From Eubacteriales bacterium (lineage in GTDB: Bacteria; Bacillota_A; Clostridia; Lachnospirales; Lachnospiraceae), in assembly GCA_030527765.1 (NCBI GenBank), contig JAUNAE010000007.1, forward strand, positions 1-29,126: a DNA stretch of 29,126 nucleotides, given 5' to 3'. Positions within the stretch are counted from its first letter, which is position 1. Each line of letters opens with the position of its first letter. This document shows, in pieces, positions 7,920 through 16,515 of this stretch. The notes under the pieces were generated by a model. The model made no database searches and was not told the DNA's origin. It was given only the letters and a program-made list of their open reading frames with translations. The translations under genes and the position numbers were made by a program.

Positions 7920-10736
7920 ATGATCTATCAGACTTATGAACTCACAGGTCGGGAAACCTGTGAAAGAAAAAGAAGTTTCGTGTATGATTTTTCATCTAAA
8001 GAAGAGGAGTACATGAAAAAGGCACAGTGGCAGCGAAGCGCTATTCGCGCGGGTCTTTTTGAAGATGTATCCCTTGAAGAACTGCATGAGTACTTAAGGG
8101 ATGCGTATGAAGAACTCGATAAGCCAAAAGAAACAAAGCATCTACTTGTTGAAGATGCCTATCGTGAGGCAAGTCGATATCTCTTATCAGAAGGACGAAA
8201 AGCAGCAGCAGCCCCGGGGAGAACGGTCACGATCGGAACAGATCGCGATGGAAAGCCGATTCGCGTATGGGTGCAGCCAATGGCTGTTTTCTATACGACT
8301 GTCTTAGGACGTAAAACAATTGAGGTCATGAATCTCAAATGCAGAGGTCCAAAAGATAAAGTTGATCGGCAAAAAAATGCCGGTTCGAATCTGGAACTGT
8401 ATGCACTTCTCCAATATGCCAGATCACTTGTCCCGAAAGGAGCCATTGCAACCGTGAAGGCGTCCATTTATTTCCTGAAGAAGACAACTGATCGAAAAGG
8501 AGAAAAAGGCCATTTTGATGAAGCATTTTTCAAACGTGGCGGCGGAAATGTGATCACTCTTGAAGATACTTGCCAGGTTCATCCGGATGGGACAATCGAT
8601 AAGACAATGGTGGACATCAACATTGCAGATACAGTCCAAAAATTCGAAGAGGGTTTCTCGAAAGAGGAGTGCACAGAATCGGATTGCAAATTCTGCGAGT
8701 TGTTTGAACTATGCCACTTTAATAAGCCGCCTCTGATGCTGAAAGAAGAAAAGAAAAAGAGAAAGGCAATGATGATCCGGTTTACACCAGAACAGAATGC
8801 AGCCATCGAGTACGACAACGGCATCTGCTTAATTGATGCAGGCGCTGGAGCCGGAAAGACACTGACCATCGCTTATCGTGTAGTTGCGCTCCTGAATAAG
8901 GATGTGAAGCCGGAAGAGCTGTTCGTAGTCACTTTTACAAATGCTGCAGCAGCAGAGCTTCGTGAGAGAATTCTGTTGTACGCAGAAGATGATGGCATTG
9001 CGGACGAAGTAGATGTGTCCAAGATCCGAATCCAGACTTTCAACAGTTTTGGTGACGACATCATCAAAGAGGAGTACGAGCGTTTTGATTTCAAGGATGC
9101 TCCGCACCTGGTTGATGATATTGAACGGAGCCGTATCATTTCGGATCTGCTTCGCGAAGAAGTCATTCCGGGACTGGACTATCGCAATTATGACGGTATT
9201 TCTCAATTCGGTAGAAAGGGTGTGATTGAGATGGCAGCTACAATCTTTTCTGTCATCAAAAAACATCCGGAGTATACCAGAGAGGATTGTGAGCGGATCT
9301 ACAGGGAGCTCGGAAGTGATTCCAAGTTCTGTAATGTCGAGTCGGTAGAGAAACTCTATGAGCTGTATCGTGATTACGACGATCAGATGCGAGCATCCGG
9401 ATTACTGGAGTATGCAGATCAGGAAGCATTAATTTTTGAGCTGCTCGGTAAGGATCCCAACTACATGGAGCGATTCGGTTTTCGTCACATTATTGTAGAC
9501 GAAGCACAGGACTGTTCCGACAAACAGATCCAACTGCTCCGGAAGTTTGTAGACGCTCCGTCCTTTGAGTCGCTGATGTATGTTGGTGATGAGGATCAGA
9601 GTATTTACAGCTTCAGAGAAGCAAATCCGATGAACCTTGTCAATTTTGACAAGGTGATGGGCACGAAAATCGACCGGATTACGCTGGAGCAGAATCAGCG
9701 GTCTACACCGGAAATTCTGGAATTCTCAAATCGCGTGATTGCCAAAAACGTAAAGCGTCTTGGCAAGAAGCTGTTAGCGGTGAGACCGAGTGGTAAAGCC
9801 GTTACAGTACATGGATTCCTGGACGCTGATGAAGAGTATCTCTATATCGCTGATGAAATCAGGAAGAAGATCGAAGGGGGGCGAAAACCGGAGGACATTG
9901 CCATCATCGCACGTAAAAAAGCGGAGCTTTTGAAGTTGGCAGATGTTCTTGCTACGGCGGGTATTCCGTCTGTGATTCAGTTCCCGGAACTTCTGCGAGA
10001 AAACAGTCGTGTATCGGCGGCAATTGCATTGCTGAACGTTTTGCAGGATGCAGATGATCGAAACGATGCACTGATCGTGGCAAATGCCATGCACGACGGT
10101 GGTTTGTTGGATGCAGATCCGGAGACCATTGATGAGGCAGTCGAAGTAGTCCTGAAGAAGGCGGCGGAGTTCCGAAACGTACGCATGGAGGATGAAAAAG
10201 AAGCAAAAGAACTTATTAAAGAGCTTCTTGAGCAGATCGATCGTAGAACGGAAGAATATCCGGAAGGAAAAGATACCGTTTACAAATCTTATTGTGATAA
10301 GCTGCTTTCGCTTACACTAAAGAAAATGTTTGAGTACAACAAAGACTTTGAATTGTACGGAACAAAGGCTGCAGTGAAGCGTGAGGGAAAATACCCGGGT
10401 GTCGTATTAACAACGGCACATAGTTCCAAGGGTTTAGAGTGGCCTGTTATTTTCCTCTCCATTTCCAGCTACGACACACAGACGGCATCAGGAAATGAAC
10501 AGGAGGAAGCAAGACGACTGCTGTTTGTATCAGCAACCCGTGCAAGAGACGAGCTTGTCGTAACAAGCAAGTATCTTACCGGAACGGTCGCTTCCGGACA
10601 TGCAAACCGATTCTACTTAGAGGCCTTAGAAGCGATCGACGAACCGGCACTGCCAAGTGAGATTGTCTCGAAGGCGAAATCGGAATCGATCAAGAAGAAG
10701 AACAAAGAAAAGATGCCTGCAGTACTCACTGCATAA
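7920..10736 (+). CDS. Fe-S RecB-like nuclease domain fused to UvrD-family helicase
   Basis: A 938-residue protein. The C-terminal two thirds form a complete SF1A helicase: TPEQNAAIEY (Q motif), GAGAGKT (308-314), TFTNAAAAEL, DEAQD (527-531), GDEDQSIYSF, QNQRSTPEIL, TAHSSKGLEW, and SATRARDEL. The first ~270 residues resemble the AddB/Cas4 nuclease class: a lone cysteine near the start (C14, in TCERKR) and a C-x2-C-x5-C group (C256, C259, C265), the arrangement that holds a 4Fe-4S cluster. The expected acidic-x-lysine motif reads N138-L-K140, so the nuclease may be inactive or divergent. It probably unwinds or resects DNA ends in replication or recombination. It is alone in its transcription unit. 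The start is set by AAAGGAGG; an upstream in-frame ATG at 7824 lies inside the leader. Confidence 0.85.
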   Translation: MIYQTYELTGRETCERKRSFVYDFSSKEEEYMKKAQWQRSAIRAGLFEDVSLEELHEYLRDAYEELDKPKETKHLLVEDAYREASRYLLSEGRKAAAAPGRTVTIGTDRDGKPIRVWVQPMAVFYTTVLGRKTIEVMNLKCRGPKDKVDRQKNAGSNLELYALLQYARSLVPKGAIATVKASIYFLKKTTDRKGEKGHFDEAFFKRGGGNVITLEDTCQVHPDGTIDKTMVDINIADTVQKFEEGFSKEECTESDCKFCELFELCHFNKPPLMLKEEKKKRKAMMIRFTPEQNAAIEYDNGICLIDAGAGAGKTLTIAYRVVALLNKDVKPEELFVVTFTNAAAAELRERILLYAEDDGIADEVDVSKIRIQTFNSFGDDIIKEEYERFDFKDAPHLVDDIERSRIISDLLREEVIPGLDYRNYDGISQFGRKGVIEMAATIFSVIKKHPEYTREDCERIYRELGSDSKFCNVESVEKLYELYRDYDDQMRASGLLEYADQEALIFELLGKDPNYMERFGFRHIIVDEAQDCSDKQIQLLRKFVDAPSFESLMYVGDEDQSIYSFREANPMNLVNFDKVMGTKIDRITLEQNQRSTPEILEFSNRVIAKNVKRLGKKLLAVRPSGKAVTVHGFLDADEEYLYIADEIRKKIEGGRKPEDIAIIARKKAELLKLADVLATAGIPSVIQFPELLRENSRVSAAIALLNVLQDADDRNDALIVANAMHDGGLLDADPETIDEAVEVVLKKAAEFRNVRMEDEKEAKELIKELLEQIDRRTEEYPEGKDTVYKSYCDKLLSLTLKKMFEYNKDFELYGTKAAVKREGKYPGVVLTTAHSSKGLEWPVIFLSISSYDTQTASGNEQEEARRLLFVSATRARDELVVTSKYLTGTVASGHANRFYLEALEAIDEPALPSEIVSKAKSESIKKKNKEKMPAVLTA

Positions 10737-10754
10737 ATCACACATTAATATTTT

Positions 10755-10785
10755 AACCGTCGTCCCTCAAGGGCGACGGTTTTTT
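10755..10785 (+). terminator. Intrinsic terminator
   Basis: Stem AACCGTCGTCCC / GGGCGACGGTT with a TCAA loop and a T tract that merges into the next promoter module. Confidence 0.9.
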
Positions 10786-10939
10786 GCGTTTCTAAACATT
10801 TTCGACCATATTCTATATGAAACAAAAATGTCACATGGGAGTTGAATGAAAGGAGGAAATGACTCTCAAATACACCAGGGCGCATGCCCATCTATTGCAC
10901 CGGTCGATTACAGACTATAAAAAGGAGGAACAAAAAAAT
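10786..10939 (+). promoter_or_regulatory. Promoter plus structured leader, copy 5
   Basis: Core GCGTTTCTAAAC, TTTTCGACCATATTC, TATATG, then AATGTCACATGGGAG. P1 pairs TGGGAG with CTCTCA (one G-U) around AAAGGAGGAA. P2 is GGGC-GCAT-GCCC after TACACC; P3 is GGTC-N7-GACT after GCACC. The second Shine-Dalgarno AAAGGAGG lies before the ATG. Confidence 0.8.
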
Positions 10940-11515
10940 ATGGGACTTGATATGTATGCATACGCTTTTAAGAAACTCAGTGAAGACAGAGCAAATGAAA
11001 TCTCCAAGTTACATACACTGGATGAATTTCCGAAGGATATTTTCTATATGTTGGTGTCAAAGGATGCCTTCGAAAACGATTCAATGTATCGTGATCTTGA
11101 TGATATGATGGACCACACTGAAGTAGAAGAACGCTTTTACAGCGAAAAGAGAATGCGGGATTTGTACAGCATCCCGGAAAATTGGTATGTGAGTGGTACA
11201 GAACATGACAATGCCGGAAACTTCGAAGTCTGGTACACTAACCCAACTGAAAACGAGGAAAAACATATCCGGATTGAGGCAGGCGATGAACGCTGCATTG
11301 AGAAGATACCCTGCAGTGTCTATTTTTGCCAGTACCGTAATCTGGGATACTGGCGAAAAAACAATGAGCTTGATGAAAAACTCGAAGAGCTCTACGGAAA
11401 TGAATTTGAAAATTGTGGTTTTTACTGCATGAACGATGCGATGCTTGCTGCAGCAGACATTAGTCCTGAAAGTATTGCGGATGATGAAAAAGCATTTTAT
11501 CACCTGTGGTGCTAA
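10940..11515 (+). CDS. Hypothetical protein of the 'MGLDMY' type
   Basis: A 191-residue acidic protein beginning MGLDMYAYAF. Proteins with this start and a later YWRKNNELDEKL block recur in phages and mobile elements without assigned function, from memory. No membrane segment is visible. It has eight cysteines including the terminal one, but no clear metal-binding spacing. The start is chosen for AAAGGAGG; an in-frame ATG at 10859 sits two bases after the leader's first Shine-Dalgarno, which is too close. It is a single-gene unit between a promoter module and a terminator. Confidence 0.65.
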   Translation: MGLDMYAYAFKKLSEDRANEISKLHTLDEFPKDIFYMLVSKDAFENDSMYRDLDDMMDHTEVEERFYSEKRMRDLYSIPENWYVSGTEHDNAGNFEVWYTNPTENEEKHIRIEAGDERCIEKIPCSVYFCQYRNLGYWRKNNELDEKLEELYGNEFENCGFYCMNDAMLAAADISPESIADDEKAFYHLWC

Positions 11516-11540
11516 GTAACGTCTATTCACCGATCATACA

Positions 11541-11567
11541 AGCCGTCCCATATGGGACGGCTTTTTT
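11541..11567 (+). terminator. Intrinsic terminator
   Basis: Palindromic stem AGCCGTCCC / GGGACGGCT around ATAT, followed by six T residues. Confidence 0.9.
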
Positions 11568-11715
11568 GCGTTTTTAAACATTTTTAACCATGTTCTTTAT
11601 GTAACGATAATGTCACTTTGGAGGAGAACGAAAAGAAAAAACAAATCCAATACACCGGGTGTTTGCCCATCTATCACAGGCCTGTTACAAAGGCCATTAA
11701 GAGGAGGAAAAAGTA
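11568..11715 (+). promoter_or_regulatory. Promoter plus structured leader, copy 6
   Basis: Core GCGTTTTTAAAC, TTTTTAACCATGTTC, TTTATG, then AATGTCACTTTGGAG. P1 is TTGGA (11618-11622) with TCCAA (11646-11650), a compensated change from TGGGA/TCCCA. The loop lacks a clean Shine-Dalgarno here (GAAAAGAAAAAAC). P2 is GGGT-GTTT-GCCC after TACACC; P3 is GGCCT-N7-AGGCC. The gene's own site is GAGGAGG. Confidence 0.8.
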
Positions 11716-12075
11716 ATGAAAAAAAGAATCGTTGTAATTCGCCCAATGGAAGTTCCAGAGGTGCAATATTTCGACGACAAAAAAGATAGCTTGAACGATA
11801 TCGTAGAGGGATATCTGGAGGCGATATATCCGTTTCAGGCGCCACACCGCGCTCTGTGCCTCTTCGTAAACGAGGAGGGAAAGCTCCTGCACCTCCCGCC
11901 AAATCGAGTTCTAACGGATCAGGACGGACGGGTGTACGACATCCTGCAGGGCAACATGTGCGTGGTCGCGCATGATTCAGAAGGGGAAATGAGGGATCTC
12001 ACCGATGAAGAAGTTGAGGCCGTCTTTAAGCGTTTTGGAAAGCGTGAAATGTTTGTCCTTGACCCTGATCGCTGA
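11716..12075 (+). CDS. DUF3846 domain protein
   Basis: A 119-residue protein matching the DUF3846 pattern: VVIRPMEVPEV, then GYLEAIYPF, an acidic NEEGKLLHLPPNR, and a turn DQDGRVYDILQGNMCVV. The family is small, cytoplasmic, of unknown function, and common in Clostridia mobile elements and phages. It is followed after 54 bases, which contain TACACC and AGGAGG, by an unrecognised gene in the same unit. Confidence 0.8.
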   Translation: MKKRIVVIRPMEVPEVQYFDDKKDSLNDIVEGYLEAIYPFQAPHRALCLFVNEEGKLLHLPPNRVLTDQDGRVYDILQGNMCVVAHDSEGEMRDLTDEEVEAVFKRFGKREMFVLDPDR

Positions 12076-12129
12076 GTTTTCTTGCTATTCCAACACTACA
12101 CCAAACAAGATCTAACAGGAGGAACCAAA

Positions 12130-12609
12130 ATGGGAAGAGGAGTATGCTACGCAATCAGCAAGAGCAAAGAAGATGTACTGTATTTCGAGGAATCGGATCT
12201 CTATTCGAGTATCGATTCCCTTGCTATCGATTTTGTAAAAACGCAAACAGAGGAAGACAGTCGAGCATCAGTCCGTTACCTGATTGATGAACTCAAAAAT
12301 GCCGGAGCAGAGATAGGTATCGAAAAGTTATCGGACGGTGTCACGAATATCCATCACCTCCGCATGACGGACGAAGTGAAAAAGATGTATTTTAGGGCCA
12401 GATTCGAAAAGGTGAAAGCGCTTGTCGATGAGATGGACTTGGAATATTTCTCCGTCGGTGATCCCTATACGCTGAAGATGCTGATTGATGATAGTTATGC
12501 CGACTGTGTCTACGAAGATGGATGGCCGAAAACACTCGACTATTTCATTCGTGAGGCAGATACCGATGTAAAATACTACATCGCACCCACGGTCATTTTT
12601 TTACACTAA
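12130..12609 (+). CDS. Hypothetical protein
   Basis: A 159-residue protein starting MGRGVCYAIS after AGGAGGAACC. I do not recognise the family. It is soluble by appearance, mixed helix and strand, and acidic. An in-frame ATG at 12082 lies upstream of the ribosome binding site and is rejected. Last gene of the DUF3846 unit. Confidence 0.6.
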   Translation: MGRGVCYAISKSKEDVLYFEESDLYSSIDSLAIDFVKTQTEEDSRASVRYLIDELKNAGAEIGIEKLSDGVTNIHHLRMTDEVKKMYFRARFEKVKALVDEMDLEYFSVGDPYTLKMLIDDSYADCVYEDGWPKTLDYFIREADTDVKYYIAPTVIFLH

Positions 12610-12633
12610 AAAACATACTTCACCAGCAAAACA

Positions 12634-12666
12634 AAGCTGTCCACCATCATGGCGGACAGCTTTTTT
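12634..12666 (+). terminator. Intrinsic terminator
   Basis: Stem AAGCTGTCC / GGACAGCTT closing the internal sequence ACCATCATGGC, followed by TTTTTT. The stem sequence differs from the CCGTCGTCC family but its position in the module is the same. Confidence 0.9.
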
Positions 12667-12810
12667 ATGTTCATAAACATTTTCGACCATATTTCATATA
12701 GCAACATAATGTCATTTGGGAGAAAAAGCAAAGGAGGAATAAAATCCCACATTCACCGGGCAGAGGCCCACTACTATCACCGACCAAAATGGTTCAAAAA
12801 AGGAGGAAAC
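12667..12810 (+). promoter_or_regulatory. Promoter plus structured leader, copy 7
   Basis: Core TTCATAAAC, TTTTCGACCATATTT, CATATA, then AATGTCATTTGGGAG. P1 pairs TGGGA with TCCCA around AAAGGAGGAA. P2 is GGGC-AGAG-GCCC after TTCACC; P3 is GACCA-AAA-TGGTT (one G-U) after TCACC. The second Shine-Dalgarno AAAGGAGG precedes the ATG. Confidence 0.8.
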
Positions 12811-13266
12811 ATGGTAAAAGCGAAAGTTAGTCTCACACACACTGTCACCGTACTTGTAGAAGCAGAGAGTACAGAACAGATCGAGGAATGGCTTTGTATT
12901 ACGACACCGGAGAAGGCTGTTTGGCAAACAAACAGACAGGGCAACTTCGTTTCTGATCAACATTTCGAAGAAGAAATTGAAAACATTCTTCTGGAAAATT
13001 CGAAGGTGGATTTAATCATTTCCAGAGAGATGGACACTATTGCACCGCATGTCCTGATCAGAACGGACGGATATGACATCGATACGTGGAAGTTTTCTTC
13101 TTGTACAGAAGCTCAGATGGAAATGCAGAAACAGTACAATGCTTTCATGTCGGATGAGCTGGAGGAAAGTTGCAAGGAGATGTCATATATCTCAGAACAG
13201 GACGCGACTCTCTATGCAAATGGGGAAACGGTCTACGTTTGGAAGATTATTTCCGCAGGAAATTAA
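12811..13266 (+). CDS. Hypothetical protein
   Basis: A 151-residue protein that begins MVKAKVSLTHTVTVLVEAES, suggesting an N-terminal beta hairpin, and ends with a YVWKIISAGN tail. No family recognised. Start set by AAAGGAGG with normal spacing; an in-frame ATG at 12649 lies inside the terminator. It is followed 19 bases later by a second small gene. Confidence 0.6.
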   Translation: MVKAKVSLTHTVTVLVEAESTEQIEEWLCITTPEKAVWQTNRQGNFVSDQHFEEEIENILLENSKVDLIISREMDTIAPHVLIRTDGYDIDTWKFSSCTEAQMEMQKQYNAFMSDELEESCKEMSYISEQDATLYANGETVYVWKIISAGN

Positions 13267-13285
13267 GGTAAGGAAGGTGTCTGAA

Positions 13286-13582
13286 ATGAGAACGATAGAA
13301 GAAATCGCTTATGAGCGATACAAGTCAGATTGGTTAATTTCTCGTGGGTACACTCTGGAAGATCTTTGTACAGAAATGCTTCTATTTACAGCAAATTCTG
13401 AGCGAGTTAATATCGAAACGGAAGCGAGAAAGGAATACAAAATTTGGGAAATGGATAGAGGCATGGGAGGCGAATTGTATGCATGCTTTGACGAATTTTT
13501 GAATTGCGAATATCAGGACAAAGAATACATGAGAACGATCTTAACGGATAGAGAATTCGAGGAATATTGCAAAGAAATGTAA
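13286..13582 (+). CDS. Hypothetical protein
   Basis: A 98-residue acidic, helical-looking protein starting MRTIEEIAYERYKSDW. The ribosome binding site (AAGGAAGGTG) is weaker than in neighbouring genes, so it may be translated at lower level or coupled to the gene before it. An in-frame ATG at 13073 overlaps the preceding gene and is rejected. No family recognised. Confidence 0.55.
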   Translation: MRTIEEIAYERYKSDWLISRGYTLEDLCTEMLLFTANSERVNIETEARKEYKIWEMDRGMGGELYACFDEFLNCEYQDKEYMRTILTDREFEEYCKEM

Positions 13583-13610
13583 AGAAGAAAAGTCCAAACT
13601 AATTATCAAA

Positions 13611-13638
13611 GCCGTCGTCCTTATGGGCGGCGGTTTTT
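13611..13638 (+). terminator. Intrinsic terminator
   Basis: CCGTCGTCC / GGGCGGCGG hairpin with a TTAT loop and TTTTT, nearly the same as the one at 1131. Confidence 0.9.
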
Positions 13639-13783
13639 GTGTTTTTAAACATTTTCGGCCATGTTCTCTATAACTGAAAAATGTCACATGGGAGCAAAAG
13701 AAAAGGAGGAAATAGATCCCATATACACCGAACATAGTTCAATTTAATGCACCGATCGCCAATGCGATCTAAAAGGAGGAAAA
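13639..13783 (+). promoter_or_regulatory. Promoter plus structured leader, copy 8
   Basis: Core GTTTTTAAAC, TTTTCGGCCATGTTC, TCTATA, then AATGTCACATGGGAG. P1 pairs ATGGGA (13688-13693) with TCCCAT (13717-13722) around AAAGGAGGAA. P2 is GAAC-ATA-GTTC; P3 is GATCGC-CAAT-GCGATC. The leader is almost identical to copy 2, and the P3 closing pair differs as C-G here against T-G there. Confidence 0.8.
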
Positions 13784-14920
13784 ATGGAAGTAAAAAAAGA
13801 TGGATTAAGTTTCATCGACTGTGTTGATCTGCTCAATATGGCAGCTAAGAAGGGACTTATTGACCGAGATCCGAACGACAGAAATAGTATTCTCGTGTAT
13901 CGTGAGAATGTCGATCCTGCAGTTTATGGAGCCAAAGAAGGTTGGTTTTCTGAGAACATTCTTTCTGGAGCCGCTCCTGAACTTTTTCAGAACCGTACGG
14001 CACAGGAAATGCTTGTACGTACACTGATGGCCAAAGAAAGAAAGATCCTGACGCTGCATAATCTTTTATCGATTTGCAGTACGGAATATAACTTTGAGTG
14101 CGAAATCTATTCCGGAATCCATGATGATGCTGAAACATATATCTGCACCATTAGCGACAAAGGATCCAATCTGCCGGAGGACGTTTTAGACGGCTGTATC
14201 TCGTATATAACTACAACGGACAAAGGACATCTTTTAGTTGAAGTCAATACGAATGCGGTAGAATTCAGTTCTTTACAGGAAGAATATGAACGGCTCAGCA
14301 AATCAGTTGCATCTGCTCCAAATAAATCCGTTCTGAAAGGTATCCGGTTAAGGGAGTTTGTATCTAACCCGTATTTCGATATTAACTGCTCTTACAAGGT
14401 GGTAACAAGCAAGGCGCAATTTATCGGAGAGTTTTTCGGGGACGCACATGAGGAGCTTTCGGACGTAATGGAATGCCGTATCATGAGTATTTTCCTTGAT
14501 ATGTCGGAGCGGAATTTTACGATTGTTGTTCTGGCAGAGGACATGGAAAAGGATCCAGAAGCTCCGATTCAGATTGAGAAGCTTCCGGACACCTTACTAA
14601 TCCAGGAACTGCGTAATCGAGGATACAAAGTAGGAAAGTCTACAGACCCTATTTGTGTTGACACGATTGCAGGAGAACTGCGAGCTTATACGCTTCCGGA
14701 AAGCGGCTATTACCCTGCGGTATCTATCATGTTTGTTCCAAAGGGAATGGATACAGAGATTGATCTGATGACCGCAGAGGTGCACGAGGTGGACCAGGAT
14801 TACTCGGTATATGGATATCTTTACGAGGATGTCTTTACCGATGACTGCACCAGGAGAATTACATGGAGAGCGGAAGATCTCACAGCAATGGTACAGGAAT
14901 ATAACAAAAACACACAGTGA
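13784..14920 (+). CDS. Hypothetical protein
   Basis: A 378-residue soluble protein starting MEVKKDGLSF after AAAGGAGG. Its size and mixed alpha/beta composition resemble the DUF5688 protein at 232, but I cannot see that family's diagnostic blocks, so I leave it unassigned. It shares a nearly identical leader with the YhaM-like gene at 1305, so the two should be similarly regulated. One further gene follows after 31 bases containing TACACC and AGGAGG. Confidence 0.6.
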   Translation: MEVKKDGLSFIDCVDLLNMAAKKGLIDRDPNDRNSILVYRENVDPAVYGAKEGWFSENILSGAAPELFQNRTAQEMLVRTLMAKERKILTLHNLLSICSTEYNFECEIYSGIHDDAETYICTISDKGSNLPEDVLDGCISYITTTDKGHLLVEVNTNAVEFSSLQEEYERLSKSVASAPNKSVLKGIRLREFVSNPYFDINCSYKVVTSKAQFIGEFFGDAHEELSDVMECRIMSIFLDMSERNFTIVVLAEDMEKDPEAPIQIEKLPDTLLIQELRNRGYKVGKSTDPICVDTIAGELRAYTLPESGYYPAVSIMFVPKGMDTEIDLMTAEVHEVDQDYSVYGYLYEDVFTDDCTRRITWRAEDLTAMVQEYNKNTQ

Positions 14921-14951
14921 AAATACACCAGAAGAAATTAGGAGGAAACAT

Positions 14952-15458
14952 ATGGGCTGCTTTAGTTGGTTAAAAGCTGATAACCTTACAAAGATCGCGA
15001 ATGTATATACGGATATGCCGTACAAATGCCTGATTCCGAAAGAATATGGCGGAGGATACATTCATGACCATTACCAGCAGTACGGTCGGATCGGAAAGAA
15101 AGAAGACGGATCACCGCGCTATGATCTGTTTGAACTGCTTGCTTTCTGGAATCGTGATTTCATCACGACTAAAGATGGGAGCATTTGGATTCGCGGAACA
15201 GCTGGAATGACAACCATTAAGCGAGGGACTCTCGTCAGAGATCTGCTCATTTATTCTGAAGAACAGATTCCGGGCATGAAAGAGATCGATCAGGACACAG
15301 AGAGGAACAGGTCGATTGGAATCCTTTTACAGGATATGGTCGAGGATATCCCGTTCCCTCTCAAGCTTGTTTCTGCTTCCTATAAAGAAAACTATGAGGA
15401 TTGCGAAGGTCGAAGCAAACGTGATCCGGATCAGGGTTTCTACCCGGTAGAACGCTAA
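14952..15458 (+). CDS. Hypothetical protein of the 'MGCFSWLKAD' type
   Basis: A 168-residue protein starting MGCFSWLKADNLTKIANVY, with IPKEYGGGYIHDHYQQYG and the block YDLFELLAFWNRD. From memory, proteins with this start are recurrent in Firmicutes phages and mobile elements without known function. No membrane segment. AGGAGGAAACAT decides the start; an in-frame ATG at 14811 lies in the preceding gene. Second gene of its unit, followed by a terminator. Confidence 0.6.
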   Translation: MGCFSWLKADNLTKIANVYTDMPYKCLIPKEYGGGYIHDHYQQYGRIGKKEDGSPRYDLFELLAFWNRDFITTKDGSIWIRGTAGMTTIKRGTLVRDLLIYSEEQIPGMKEIDQDTERNRSIGILLQDMVEDIPFPLKLVSASYKENYEDCEGRSKRDPDQGFYPVER

Positions 15459-15475
15459 TACACATGAATATCTAA

Positions 15476-15503
15476 ATGCCATCCATTACGGATGGCATTT
15501 TTT
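15476..15503 (+). terminator. Intrinsic terminator
   Basis: Stem ATGCCATCC / GGATGGCAT around ATTAC with six T residues after it. A TACACA box follows the stop codon. Confidence 0.9.
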
Positions 15504-15648
15504 GCGTTTTTAAACATTTTTAACCATGTTCAATATAGCAAGAAACTGTCACCGTTGGAGTGAAACGAAAGGAGGAATATATTCCAGCGTTAAGGAACTT
15601 GAAACCATACACCGGTCGAATACGACTACAACTTTAGGAGGAATAAAA
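15504..15648 (+). promoter_or_regulatory. Promoter plus structured leader, copy 9
   Basis: Core GCGTTTTTAAAC, TTTTTAACCATGTTC, AATATA, then AACTGTCACCGTTGGAG. P1 pairs TTGGA with TCCAG (one U-G) around AAAGGAGGAA. P2 is missing or weak here; P3 is GGTCG-AATA-CGACT directly after TACACC. TTAGGAGG precedes the ATG. Confidence 0.75.
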
Positions 15649-16275
15649 ATGGGAGAACGATTAGCAGTTTCAATTGTAAGTAATAAAAAGAAAATTGCCT
15701 CTGTATATTTTCACTGGAGCCGTTTTACTTTGTCCGCTTATCAGGAGTGCCAGAAACTGATTCGAATCATTAATGATGAGGTCGTGACAGATAGGACTCG
15801 TGGCAGCAACAGTGCTTACCATGACGTTTTTACAAGACCAGAAGAGTACAAAACAGATGACTTACGTATGAAGCTTGCTCTGGCATTGTATGATCTGGAC
15901 GGGGGGCTCTATCCGGTATACCTTGATAAGGAACGTGAAATTCTTCATGATTCTTCACTTCCCGAAGCCATTAACCATACTTGCGGTATGATTGCAGTTT
16001 CAAAGGAAGGAATTCAAGATCTGGAAGAGACTATCAAAAACTATGACGGAAACTTCGCTGAGATTGATCTCGACAAGAGACTTGTGAAGTGTAAAAGTTG
16101 GGAATATCGATCTTTAACAAAGAAAGATGTGCATCTTTCCACGTTACCTTTTGATGAAAAGCTTGTCCCGTTTGAAAAGCTTGACTCTTTAATTGATTTT
16201 ATACGTCTGCATAAAAGTGAAGAAGAGTTTATCACGCAGAAAGGGCGTGTGGCTTGTAAGATTAGTGCATGGTAA
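15649..16275 (+). CDS. Hypothetical protein
   Basis: A 208-residue protein starting MGERLAVSIVSNKKKIASVY after TTAGGAGG. Soluble by appearance, with several conserved-looking aromatic residues (HWSRF, YDLDGGLYPVYL) but no recognised motif. It is first in a three-gene unit with the DUF4314 protein and the secreted nuclease. An upstream in-frame ATG at 15526 is inside the promoter and is rejected. Confidence 0.6.
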   Translation: MGERLAVSIVSNKKKIASVYFHWSRFTLSAYQECQKLIRIINDEVVTDRTRGSNSAYHDVFTRPEEYKTDDLRMKLALALYDLDGGLYPVYLDKEREILHDSSLPEAINHTCGMIAVSKEGIQDLEETIKNYDGNFAEIDLDKRLVKCKSWEYRSLTKKDVHLSTLPFDEKLVPFEKLDSLIDFIRLHKSEEEFITQKGRVACKISAW

Positions 16276-16290
16276 TGGGAGGAACAGAGC

Positions 16291-16515
16291 ATGTTCATGG
16301 ACATCGAAAAGGTAAAACGAATAAAGGAACGATATAAGCCGGATATGAGAGTTCGTCTTCTTCAAATGGATGATGCGCAGGCTCCCGAAATCGGAACCAT
16401 CGGAACCATCATCCTTGTTGATGATGCCGGAATCATCCACGTGAAATGGGAAAATGGATCTACGTTAGGCGTCATATTTGACGCAGGCGATCGGATCGAG
16501 GTGATTAAATCATGA
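16291..16515 (+). CDS. DUF4314 domain protein
   Basis: A 74-residue protein. The pattern RYKPDMRVRLLQMDDAQAP, GTIGTI, VDDAGIIHVKWENGSTLG matches DUF4314, a small SH3-like barrel family common in Firmicutes mobile elements, often of 70-80 residues. Function unknown. GGAGG precedes the ATG; a second ATG two codons later is possible. Its stop overlaps the start of the nuclease gene (ATGA), suggesting translational coupling. Confidence 0.8.
   Translation: MFMDIEKVKRIKERYKPDMRVRLLQMDDAQAPEIGTIGTIILVDDAGIIHVKWENGSTLGVIFDAGDRIEVIKS

Noticed and set aside
13784..14920. Second DUF5688 protein
   Set aside because: Similar size, but the FYPGVLEEI and LPSSIHEV blocks that define the family at 232 are absent.
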